Shown piece after piece: positions 13,522 to 24,213 of a stretch of 64,000 bases of DNA. Position 1 is the stretch's first letter. Each line of letters begins with the position of its first letter. The position numbers were made by a program, and so were the translations under genes. This DNA comes from Neurospora tetraspora (lineage: Eukaryota; Ascomycota; Sordariomycetes; Sordariales; Sordariaceae). The notes beneath the pieces are model-generated. The model saw only the letters and a program-made list of their open reading frames with translations. It was not told where the DNA came from and made no database searches. The stretch is taken from the NCBI RefSeq assembly GCF_033439725.1, contig NW_026944392.1, positions 744,001-808,000 of the forward strand, given 5' to 3'.

Positions 13522-13814
13522 TGTGACGAACCGTTACAAGCACAGGAGTATATCGCTGGGATAGGTAGAACAACGGTAGTAAAAGCCGAAAGGTACTGAT
13601 TGATTGTAGAAGCTATTGCTTGCTGAAGAGCCGGTATTCAAGAGGCCTGGGGAGGCCGTCTTATATACTGGCCTTCATGGACCCGTCAATCCGGACCCGT
13701 GGACCCGGCCTAAGGACCCGGGCCTTCGGGTCCTTCCTTCGGGTCCTACCTGATTGGTCCCGTTGGTTCTATCTGATCTAGCTTACATAAGGGATCCTTG
13801 ATTGGATCGTAACA
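13522..13814 (-). mobile_element. Solo LTR (minus), with 5-bp TSD
   Basis: A 293-bp solo LTR in minus orientation. On its own strand it begins TGTTACGATCC and ends GGTTCGTCACA, and it is flanked by the 5-bp target duplication ATCTG at 13517-13521 and 13815-13819. Its R/U5 part, including GCGATATACTCCTGTGCTTG, matches the LTR at 62014-62385. A TATATAAGA box is preserved. It is not RIP-mutated, so it is probably young or has lacked a close duplicate. No internal region remains, as after LTR-LTR recombination. Confidence 0.9.
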
Positions 13815-13819
13815 ATCTG

Positions 13820-15328
13820 GTGATGCATGCCATGGAGTCGTGACTCTTTTTTTTTTTTTTTTTTGCTGTTAGTGAATCCACATTCGTAAGTAAGCTCATT
13901 CATTGTCCATGTAAACCGACAGACAGGAAAGATGTCACGATTAAAGAACGAAAGGTACCTCTAAAAATTGTGAACCAAAATCAGATAGATGCAGGACAGA
14001 CGAGACCTGTCATGTTTTCTTAAACCGGACCGGACCCGTGAGCCTGGATCCGTTAGATAGACTGAATCTTGAAATGCTTGCGAATGTGACGGCGGAATAA
14101 TTCCTCGACGAACAATCTCGCACACAACATTGGCGATGTCTCAGGTTGTGACTCTCGAACAACGAGCTTGGTGATTTCCACTACAAAACGGATGGTATTG
14201 ATACCAGACGGATATTACCGTCCCCTTAGGCTCTGGCTGAATGTCATCTGGAGATGGGAAGTCAAAACGGAGCAAGGTGTCCATGTGCCTTTGGGTAAAA
14301 GTTGCTCTTGGGTTGATGGGAGGGATCATGGGTTCACGCAGGGCTGAAAAAGTTAAAAAGTCTAAAAGTCTAGACCATCCACCTCGAACTGCCCTGATGC
14401 CTGCCGGCAATAACATTAACCCATTTCAGCTCCCAGCAAAACATTGGCGGCTAACCATCGCGCGCGACGCTATTGAATCTATTTGGAATGTACGTAAGGT
14501 GGCAAAGGACGACTTGGCACGCACGGGTCGAACTATCGATTTTTAGGGGCGACCAAAAGAGGGCGCCGCAGACAAGCTGAAAGTTAGACTAAATGATGAA
14601 TGTGTATCATATTTTCTCGCTTGGTTGAATGATTGAGTGCATCTTCACATTAGCCCATCTGAGTAGTGTCGTTCTGCACCACTAGTGACCTTGTCGCATG
14701 AACCGTGGCTCGCGTGACTTGGGGCCGGGCATCGTTCTGAACGAACAGGCCCTGAACCGAAGGCTCTGACTCTGAGCAGGCTCGGGACAAGCCCTCGATG
14801 TCTTGGAGAGGGCTTTTCTCTCTTGATTGAATGAATGATTGAGTGAATCTTTTTCACATCTAACATCATGCATGAGCCAGGGGATGCGGAGACGAGATTG
14901 AGGTATTAGGTAATTCGTTCATTAAGTCTTATGTATAGTAGGTAGGTATCGATATCCAATCCTGTGATCCATCATCTCGTCCTTCATGCATGTCAAATTT
15001 TGAGGGGGGGATCCAGATCCAGCCCTTGACCTCCTCCTCCATTGCTTCAGCAGACATTCCATCCATCAAGTCCATCAAAGTTCGTTCTCGTACATCCATT
15101 GTATCCCATTGATGTCCCCATGTCTTTCCGTGTGACCCGGGTGACCCTGTGACCCGTATCCAAAACCAAAAACCGATCTAGATGTCACCGACATCCAGTT
15201 GTAGGTATCCAAAAGTTATTCCCAAACTGAGCCTTCTAACGACCTTTGCAAAGGTCCGGCCCAAAAAGAAGTGAAAAAAACCCATCCCCATTCCATTCCT
15301 ACCTATCCTGCTTGGGCCCGGAAGCAGC
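13820..15328. other. Intergenic, no supported gene
   Basis: The region begins with an 18-T run near 13847. A loose direct repeat (TTGRTTGAATGA...GATTGAGTG followed by CACAT) occurs near 14622-14650 and 14823-14859. No coding signal is convincing. The part near 15328 lies downstream of the GT2 gene and is probably its 3' UTR. Confidence 0.45.
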
Positions 15329-17709
15329 CTACCACTTCCAAGAAGCAAAGATAAAGTAATGGCTGATGTACAAGTTATACGTCGACAAAATGATCAACGG
15401 CAGCGTGTTGTACCACTCCATATGGTGAAACCCGACCCGGTAAATCACCGCAGCGGTCATACCACCAACATTGCAAATGGTCCAGAAGGTGCACAGCATG
15501 CGCATATGGAGATACTTGTTGCTCTTATGGGCCTTCTTGTCTCCGGACGCAGCCCAGAGGAGCTCGATGCCGAAGAGACGGTCCTTGATGGCGGTCAGGT
15601 AGGCGTACGACTGCACGACCATGATGTGCTGGACGTTGAAGCCGTACTTGGCCTTGGCCCAAAACCTAAAAAGGACGGCGCCGTAGATGATGGAGGGGAT
15701 GGCGAAGGCGAGGTTGTAGTACTTGAAGTACTTGGGGCGGAAGGCGAGGAGGAGGGTACCGGGGATGGGGGAGATGAAGATGCCGAGGGAGACGGCGGAG
15801 TAGTAGAGGAGACCTGCAGTAGACGGTTTGGGTTAGCCAACTGTGGTTGGTTGGGAAGGGGGCTAAGGCAGGGCAGGGGTACGTACCACAGAGATAGCAC
15901 AACTTCTGCATAAAGTTCAACTTGGAAGTCCAGAAGTGCTTGGTGGTCAAGAGAGTGGTGGAACCGCGAGCCCAGCGCATCTGCTGCGAGAAGAAGGAGC
16001 GCGGAGTGTTGGGGCAGATACCGGTAGCCAAGCAGAGCGGGACGTACTTGACCTTCCAGCCGCGATCGACAGCGCCAAATCTGTTTTACTGGTGGTTAGC
16101 GAGCAGTTCCATGCAGGGGTGAGGCACGGGGGAAGGGTTTGAGAGACTCGAGAGGTCACACACCCGCCGCGCCGTATACGGGATACGGGGTGCATGTCTC
16201 ACTCGAGGTCTGCCCAACCCTTTGATGAAAAAGAAACTTACCCAGTATGCACATCCTCAGAGAAACCAATTTCAGCAGTACCGCCGACTTCCTCCAACGC
16301 GGCGCGCCTGTACACGGCATTACTGCCGACGCAAATCGAGGCACCCCACTTGTTTCTGTTGACCTGAACGACACGGTAGAAAAGCTCCTGGGTAGCTCCA
16401 GCGCCCTGCTCAACCCAAGTCTGGTCATCAGTGACCCTGAAGTACTGCGGGCTTTGAACGATAGCGGTCTTGTCATCGGCCATGTGCTCAACGACGAGCT
16501 CCCTGAGGAAGTCCGGACGAGGGCAGAAATCAGCGTCGAAGATGGCGAAGTAGTCACCCTGAGTGCGAGAGAAAGCCCAGCGGAGGTTGCCAGCCTTGCG
16601 AAGACGGGGGCGGTCGTCACGAACGATGTAGTTGAATCCGTATGATTCAGCGAGCGTACGAACGGCATCCGAAGCGCTATCGTCGAGGACATAGACCTTC
16701 ATCTTGGCGGCGGGCCAGTCGAGCTTGATGACGTGCTTGTAGGTGTTCTCCAAAATCTCAAGGGGCTCGGAGCAGCAGGGGAGGTAGACGTCGACAGTGG
16801 GGGCGGTCTCATCGTTGATGGGGAATTGCTCAACGATTTGCTTGTGGCCATCGTAGTCCCAGTCGCGACCGACGACACCGACGAGGTAGGAGATGATGAG
16901 GTAGATGTTGAGGAAGCCGACGAAGACGCCGTACCAGGAGAAGATGGGGGTGCAAATGGCGAAGAGCCACATACCCGCCGAGAGGGTCAGGAAGGAGATG
17001 ATGCCGAAGATGTAGAGGGGGATACGGTTGGTGTGCACGTAGCTGAGCTTCTCCTCGTCACTGGGCCCGGTAGGGAAGACGAGACCTGGCTCTTCCTTGG
17101 GGCAGTAGGTGTCCCGGAAGGCCCCATAGCCGCGCTTGAAGGGATTTCTGCTCTTGCGGGGCGGCGAGTCGGACTTCTCCGGATCGGCGCCGGCAGGGGC
17201 AGCGGCAGCCCGGCCCTGCTCGACATCGCCAGCAGGGCTCAAGACACCACCGGTCTTCTCATTAAACTCTTGTTGAGGAACATCTCCTGCTGGAGGAGCA
17301 GCGGGGGCAGGAGTCTGTTTACTCAAGGTTAGCTGCTGTACTCCTTGTGAGACCAAAGCACAACGTGGGGTGTTCCCTTACAATATCATCGACAGGTAGT
17401 TGTATCTGGGGAGGAGGATGGGCAACAGGAACCGGAGGAGCACGATCGGAAGCAGGAACCACAGGGGCAGGAACCGCAGGCGGTGCTGTAACAACAGGCG
17501 AGGGAGGATTTTCCTTTGAAAAGGTCAGTCATCAACATCTGCAAAACATAAACTCGTGGTGTTGTTGCACTTACACTAGAAGGTCTCCTCGAAGGCCCTT
17601 GAGATGATGCGCTGTCCGAAGAAGGATCTTGGAAGGGATCTGTGAGATAGCTGTTCCTGTTACCAGCCACGAGTGTGGGCCTGGTATCTTCAGCATGAGG
17701 CGGCGCCAT
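15329..17709 (-). CDS. Cellulose-synthase-like glycosyltransferase (GT2)
   Basis: Five exons on the minus strand (17709-17575, 17513-17382, 17314-16242, 16080-15887, 15813-15329) encode 672 residues; all junctions keep frame and use GTAAGT, GTAAGG or GTACGT donors. The N-terminal 180 residues are Pro/Ala-rich. Two membrane helices (about 187-236) precede the GT-A domain with DD near 300, DADF near 349, SEDVHTG near 441-447 and QQMRW near 479. These are the D, DxD, TED-like and QxxRW residues of processive GT2 synthases. Several C-terminal helices would form the transport channel. The product is a beta-glucan made from UDP-glucose: cellulose or a mixed-linkage glucan, as for the A. fumigatus Tft1-type proteins. 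The QQxRW form favours this class over chitin synthase (QRRRW). A GH12-like gene lies just upstream on the same strand. The N-terminal exon joins are the least certain part. Confidence 0.88.
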
Positions 17710-18574
17710 GATGTGTGGCTAAAGAGATCGAGATGATCTGGATGGAATGGAAAGAAGGGAAAGGATGATCTGTCTGCACTGCCCAAGACCGTTTAGGGCT
17801 TGTGTCTTGAAGATCGTGAACTCTGAAGAAGAAAGACAATCCGAGACTTACGAACACTCGTCGAAGGAGTCATATAAAGGGAAGTTTTGGGAGCCATCCT
17901 AGGGGCCCTGCATGCCGTTCCCGGCATCTGCACAAGCGAAGAAGAAAAGAAAAGTCACATCAACAAAAGCCACACGCCCACACACGCCCACCCAAAGACA
18001 TCGGTGAGTCCATCACTAGAGAAAGACAAGCGGCAAGCCATGAGGCTCAAGACCAGGGGGATCGACCAGGGTACCTGAGCTAGTCGGGGTCAGTGGCGAC
18101 GATCACTTGCGATAGGGGACAGACACCCCAAGATCCCGACCTCGCAAGATCCCGTCCATGTGGGGGGAGTGAGAAGTTAAAGTTAGGGTAAGTACCTTCA
18201 TGGCCAGGGGCGGTGAGTCCCATACGGTGTACCTGGGGCAACGAGCCTCCCACCCACTCCGTGCTAGTTACATCCGACCTTGAAGCAAATGAGAGAAGGG
18301 AAAGAAATGCAATGTAGCTGTTTGATGTGAAATTTGATACCGGGATGCTTGATATTAAAGCCTCGTGATGGGGCTTGAGAGGCGCGTCCAGAGCATGCAA
18401 CTGCCCTAAATTCCCAGGACATTCCCAGGACTAAATCCAAACTCCGCCGTGGTCTTCCCCATGGCCTGTAAACGGGCTGGGGCAACTCAGATTTTGCTGC
18501 GCTTGCTGCAGGTACCCTCGCCAAGGCTCCGGCCAAGGCTCCGAGTCGAACGGTGTGGTGTGGGTATTAGGTTA
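17710..18574. promoter_or_regulatory. 5' region of the GT2 gene
   Basis: About 0.87 kb between the GT2 start codon and the small inverted-repeat element behind the GH12 gene. It should contain the GT2 promoter and leader. Possible leader introns with GTAAG-like donors are present, but no element or gene can be named. Confidence 0.4.
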
Positions 18575-18768
18575 ATCCCTTTAAGGGTGCAAATGTGTCA
18601 TTTTAGCGCCGCAGGGATGTAGAGCTAATCGGTGGTTCCCTTCGCCTGCAGGATACCTTTTTTTACCATGCAGATACCTCAATACCACCAAATCGCCAAC
18701 CACTTACCAAGTACTGCTGGTATCTTCTGGGGGGCGCAAAAATGACACATTTGCACCGTTAAAGGGCT
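18575..18768. mobile_element. MITE-like inverted-repeat element
   Basis: A 194-bp unit with terminal inverted repeats of about 36 bp. The left end reads ATCCCTTTAAGGGTGCAAAT and the right end, reverse-complemented, reads AGCCCTTTAACGGTGCAAAT; both continue GTGTCATTTT and GCGCC. There is no coding capacity and no clear target duplication. It ends 7 bp beyond the GH12 stop codon, so it probably supplies that gene's 3' UTR. Only this copy is in the window. Confidence 0.75.
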
Positions 18769-18775
18769 GTCTTGG

Positions 18776-20080
18776 CTAGGATATCAGATAGAGTAGAGTA
18801 GCGCTCACAACCGACGCGCTAGACAACAGCCATTGTGGAGGATTGGTGGATGCCGCCCGAGAACACTCTGCGGGGAGGTCGCCGACTGCGAGGTTCGGAG
18901 CCGCGCCGGTAACCAGGTGCATATCGAACTCCGATGCAGCGAAGGTGACGATGCCATCTGAATGGTACGCCTCCGACCCAAATTCCACCAAGCCGAGATG
19001 GGATCCGGCTGATACCAGGCCTTTGCGCCATAGAAATTGCAACAACGGCGACACCTCCGCCGCAAAGTTTGTGTGATTGGCCGTCGCTACCCAGCTCAGC
19101 ACATCGGTACCTCTCTCATTCTGGCCCTGATACAAGACACTGGGTACAAAGTTCGGTTAGAGTTTTCTTTCTCATCCGTCAACCGGGACGATGCTGCCTT
19201 GACCGGCCGCTTCTCGGATGATTTGCAAAACTTACAACTCTGCATCCCCGACAGTCTGGGTGAAGCACGTCTTCTCCATATTCGCATCGAACCCGAGTGG
19301 TTCGGCATAGCCAAACCTCCCCACCCAGATCATGACCTCGGTCTCTGCAGTCTGCTCACTGCGTGCGTTTGCGACATTACGATCAAGGAAGAGGTCGAAC
19401 GCCACATTGGCAGATGTGCCGTGGTTGGCCAGGCCGTCATGGTCGACTACCAGCGCCGGGCGAGGCGTCGGCCCCGGACCCATGGACCATTGGGCGGAGA
19501 GGACCAATGCCGAGATGTTTGACAAGGGTGTCGGCAGACCTGGAGCCATCAGCTTGACGTGGGGGTAGGAGTGGACCATCCCCGGGTTCGACGACCACGA
19601 CCAGGTCGCGGCAAAAGCAGGCGGTGAGTCTTGGACCTGAAGAAAAATGTCAGTCGGAAGTAAGACAAACTAAAAAAGGGGCCCAGAAGGCGTCATCGAC
19701 TTACGGATATACATTGAAATCCTTTGACGTCAGGGTTCCAGGCATCGGCGTTGACTGTGAGTTGTTTTTCGCGAGTGAAGGTTAGGTGTATGAACTGGAC
19801 GAAACAAGTATGGCGTGCCTGACTAGACTCGCGCTGTGGCTGACTGGAACTGAGGACTATTGAGTGAGTGCTGAATGAAGAGCGGTGACATACAGGTCAT
19901 GTTGTTGGAAGGTATCGTGTAGGCCGTTCGCCCGCAAACCGTGGTATCGTAGGCTCCGGCAGTGGTCTGGCCCCACAGGCCGACAGCTAGCAGCACTGCT
20001 AGACGTGCTAATACCGACAAGCGAGGACGTGGTTGGAAAGTTAGCGCCGCCATTGCATTTGCAGACTGGGTCTGGAACAA
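18776..20080 (-). CDS. Secreted GH12-like endoglucanase, four exons
   Basis: Exons 20080-19894, 19754-19705, 19636-19236 and 19139-18776 encode 333 residues; a second Met at 20053 gives 324 and a tidier signal peptide. A hydrophobic signal (ARLAVLLAVGLWGQTTAG) is followed by a beta-jelly-roll pattern typical of GH12: DAWNP, FQC, TWSWSSNPG, VHSYPHVKL, ETEVMIW (nucleophile Glu near 179), VLSWVATANHTNF and EFGSEAY (acid/base Glu near 269). GH12 enzymes cut beta-1,4-glucan, mixed-linkage glucan or xyloglucan. The C-terminus ends in a hydrophobic run after a Ser/Ala/Asn segment, which could be a GPI-anchor signal; a wall- or membrane-bound remodelling role would then fit better than free secretion. 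It lies between the GT2 gene and UGDH. Family assignment is by motif resemblance only. Confidence 0.78.
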
Positions 20081-22101
20081 TGTATCGAGAGCTGAGTGCT
20101 TTCAGTGAGTCGAAGTTTTCCCCGCGGCGTATGTAATGTCGAAGTCGGGATTAATGGACGATGTGATATGAGACAGCAAGTTCTGGGTAACGAAAGAAAA
20201 CGAGGGAGGCGTCGTTTGGAGCAGCACAAACCCGCGTCTGTACTGCCACACGGATCTGCATCGCATGTTTCGAGAAAACCGGAAAGCTCTGACACGCCAG
20301 CATGTCCTGTACCCGTAGGATTGCCGTCTCCGTTATCCCTTCGTATTTCTTGCGATCTGCGACCATGGGCAACAAAGAAGCCCGGGAGCGGCCGTGACAC
20401 GGTGCCTTGGCTGCGTCACAAACCATTTCAGCTCCCACGCGTCTGGCGCATGGGAGAATCGCAGCGTCGTGGGTGAATCCCATTGTCGGCCCATGGTTTA
20501 CTTGCGGTTGGCGGTTAGGTTTGTTGGCGGTTGGTTGACGGTGGCGGTCAGGGGACAGTGGACGGGGATAGCAAACAGACAACGGACGGAATTCCGCAGT
20601 TTTTCCCTTCCCACTGCCTGCCTCCTCCTTCTCCGCCATCGCTAATCTCCTGAGTTTATCGCGTTTGTAGATGATGTGAAGCAGGGTTGCTCTGTCAGGG
20701 CCCTTTGCCGAGTCATGGATGTCCCGAACCGAGTATGATCAGCACCTCCACTGGTGACAGCTCCGCGGTGGCTGCACTGGCTGGTCCCGGGGGCCACTCT
20801 AACGAGCTGGTAAGGCACAATCGTGGCCAAGCTCGGGCCAAGCACGCGCTAATCCGCAATGCGCAGGGCGTCACGGGGCCGCCCAGGCTGCTGGCATCAG
20901 TGGCCCCTGCTAGCCCGTCCAAACCCATGTTAGAGCCGCCGCCGATCCCCTTATCTGGGGACAGCCCAAAGAAACAAACTCCGGCCGGACTGTTTTGCGG
21001 GTTGGCAACGGAGCCCAGGCCCCAGACCGTTTTGCGGGTTGGCGACGGAGCCCAGACTGAAGAAAAGCCTCCATCTCGACTGCATTGCGATCAGCCTTCA
21101 GATGCACGAGTTTGGCTTGAGTGGGCTTAAGCCACAAGTGCCCATCTTCGCCTTATCCACGACGCGCAACAACGAACGTCTGGTCAAGTTTGATTTGCCT
21201 GTGACAGTCATCATCAATGACTGGCCGATAGCGGTAGGGCTCACCGCATTTAACCTTGCGCAAGAGAAAGCTAAGCGCAGGAAAGGAAGGTGCCAGTAAA
21301 GTGGGGACAGCTGAGAGAGTTAGCAAGGTGTGTCTATACTCCGATCATTTGCAAATTCGGGAGCAACATGCTGGTTGCTTCTGTGCCGGATCGTCGAGAG
21401 AGTACCTACTGCGGTATTCAATTCATCACGGTGGATACTTGTCCTTATTGCGGACACCCATGCCCAGTGGTGAAGATCCCCCACTTTATCGTGCTGAAAC
21501 AACTATCCCCAAGCGAAATCCGTACCTGGGGAAAGAGACGAATGGGAATCAGGCTCGGGGACCAGTCCAAGGTGCCGGTTCTGTCGGTGTTCAGAAAGTG
21601 GTGACACGAAGTCGATGCCCGAGGGAATAAGTGAGCTTGGCACTTTTTCTGGCCCCATTCCAGCATGGGTTAGTCATGGGTAATCCCACCCAGCGGCAGG
21701 GAACAATGGTGCCGGTGAGAAGGCGGACAGCGGACAGACTGCTGATGGACTGTGACCACACCCGGATGCGTGATGGCTTCTGTCATGGGTTACCCCTGGC
21801 ACAGACGGGTCTTTCTGCGCCACGCCCATGAAGAAATCATGTTGTGACGAGAAGCCGTAGCCGGGACATGGTGCTATAACACTCGGGAGATGGCGAAGAT
21901 AATTGCTCAATGCATCGGGAACAGACTTGAGCACCTCTTCTAGACGTAGGATATATAACAATATCCCCGAGACACTCCTAACAGCCGTAACCCTTGGGGG
22001 CAAAGCACATCGTTCCAAGACATTCGGACAACACAGAAGTATCAAGTCCTCTTTTCACTCTCTTTTCCACTTTGATCAGCAGAGCAGCACATCGGGGCAA
22101 C
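20081..22101. promoter_or_regulatory. 2-kb divergent intergenic region (GH12-like / UGDH)
   Basis: Between the divergently transcribed GH12-like and UDP-glucose dehydrogenase genes. A TATA-like GGATATATAACA lies near 21947, about 150 bp before the UGDH start codon. A near-direct repeat, GTTTTGCGGGTTGGC[AG]ACGGAGCCCAG, occurs at about 20992 and 21028. No gene is supported. Confidence 0.45.
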
Positions 22102-24213
22102 ATGGACGCCAACCACACTCACAATTGCTGTTGCTCCTCCCGCCGAGATGGCCCCCAGTCGCCCTTGGTTTCTCCATCACCAGGCCCTCTTACTAGATCA
22201 CTCCCCAGCACCCACTCGCTCGCTTCCGCTTTGAGCCCAGGGGCCTCGACGCCAGGCTCGTGGACCGCCCATCCGTGGTCTCCAGAAAGCGCAAACACTT
22301 CACCTCCTAGCACACGGTCAGGCTCGCCAGAACTCAAGGTGAGGTTTCAGACTGAGAAGGTCAACACTGCTCCACGAGTAGACGTGACCGAGGTGCTCCC
22401 TACCGTGACCAAGTCGGTGAAGAGCATCTGCTTTGTCGGCGCAGGCTTTGTTGGTATGTTTACCTCTCCGAGTTGTTTCTGAGAGAGAAGATTGCTAACC
22501 TCGATCGCATAGGTGGACCAACTGCTGCCGTCATTGCCTACCACAACCCAGACATCACGGTCAACGTTGTTGATCTGAACGAGCAGCGAATTGCGGCTTG
22601 GAACTCGAGCCAATTGCCAATCCACGAAGATGGCTTGTTGAAGGTTGTAAGGACAGCTCGCGATGGCACCTTGGACACCATGGTGAAGATTCCGGGCCTT
22701 CCCAGATCGCTCAAGCTCGACGCCCGCAGCCCCAACCTGGTATTCTCGACCAAGGTGAACGAAGCCATCGAGGTGGCTGATGTCATCTTCATTTGCGTCA
22801 ACACACCCACCAAGACCTATGGTCTGGGAGCCGGGTCGATGGCCGATATCAGCATGGTGGAGAGTGCTAGCAGGACCGTCGCGCAGCACGCCAAGAAGGG
22901 AGCCATCATTGTCGAGAAGAGCACTGTCCCATGCGGCACAGCCCGTGTCATCCAAGATATTGTGAGTGGACATATCGAGTTGCCCGAACTGCGGGCAGGG
23001 TGCTAACAACGACTAGTTCAAATACTACCGCCCCAATGACGACTTTGAGATTCTATCGAACCCCGAGTTCCTTGCCGAGGGTACCGCCGTCGAGAACCTC
23101 ATGCACCCGGATCGCATCCTGATTGGCAGTGCCCGCACCTTGGCCGGAATGAAAGCGGCCGAGAGTCTCAAGAACGTGTATGCCGCCTGGGTTCCTCAAG
23201 AACGTATCATTACCGTCAACACCTTCAGCAGCGAGCTGTCGAAGCTTGTCGCCAACACGATGCTGGCCCAGCGTATTAGCAGCATGAACGCTGTCAGTGC
23301 CATGTGCGAGGAGATTGGTCTGGGATCCGATGTCGACGATGTCAGCCTGGCCCTTGGACAGGATTCGCGAATCGGGCCCAAGTTCCTCCAGGCAGGTGTG
23401 GGTTTCGGTGGTTCATGCTTCGAGAAGGATATCCTCAACCTGTCGTACCTGGCGAGGGAGCTGCACTTGGACGTTGTTGCCGATTACTGGCTGGGTATCC
23501 TGAAGATCAACGAGTATCAGCGTGAGAGATATGTGCACCGGGTTGTCAAGGAGTTGAACGGTTCGCTGCGTGGAAAGAAGATTTCCGTTTTGGGCTTCGC
23601 CTTCAAGGACGGCACCAACGACACGCGCAACAGCATTGCTGTGCACATCATCAAGAGCCTGGCTGAGGAAATGCCGTTGGAGATTGCCATCTTTGATCCG
23701 GGATGCGCTGCCGACGAGATCATGGAGGAGATTGGGAAGATTGGCTTGACCAAGGCTCAGCTGGAGCGCGTCAAGATCTGCTCCAACTGGCGTGACTCGG
23801 TCAAGCAGGCCAGCGCTGTGTGCATCCTGACCCAGTGGAAGCAGTTCCGCGGCTCTCAGCTTGGAACAAAGGCAAGCGTCAAGACACCGTCTAAGCCGGC
23901 CATCACCAAGACCTTTGTCAACGGCAAGCTCACCGAGATGGCCATCTTGGAGCTGGAGGCCATGGTAGCGCGCGACCTCAACATCACCGACGAGGACCCT
24001 CTCCGAAGACTCAAGCCCGAGGGTGCTGCTGAGGGATTCGAGATCTTTGGTTTGGCGGCACAAATGATGGAGGAAATCAGCCAGGAGCCAGTCAACTGGT
24101 TTGAGGCCGCGTCGCTCATGCAGGAGCCCCGATGGGTGTTTGACGGCCGCAATGTCGTCGATGCCATTGAGCTCCAGTCGCTTGGCTTCAAGGTGCGCGG
24201 CATCGGCAAGTGA
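22102..24213 (+). CDS. UDP-glucose 6-dehydrogenase
   Basis: Three exons (22102-22453, 22513-22961, 23017-24213) encode 665 residues; the introns are 59 and 55 bp with GTATGT and GTGAGT donors and CTAAC branch sites. The enzyme oxidises UDP-glucose twice with NAD+ to give UDP-glucuronate. The Rossmann motif GAGFVGGPT is near residues 113-121, split by intron 1. FICVNTPT, VEKSTVPCGTA and NPEFLAEGTAVENL follow. The catalytic Cys is near 401 in GFGGSCFEKDI, and GFAFKDGTNDTRNS marks the C-terminal NAD/UDP domain. A Ser/Pro-rich, probably disordered extension of about 105 residues precedes the fold. The start is the Met after an in-frame leader and before this extension. Its place next to a GT2 synthase and a glucanase suggests supply of UDP-glucuronate, or UDP-xylose after decarboxylation, to a matrix polysaccharide; that link is inference. 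Confidence 0.96.

Noticed and set aside
14622-14859. Loose direct repeat TTGRTTGAATGA...GATTGAGTG
   Set aside because: Short and imperfect, with no ends or target duplication; probably a local duplication.
16733-17332. 199-residue plus-strand frame
   Set aside because: Antisense shadow of the GT2 gene's third exon.
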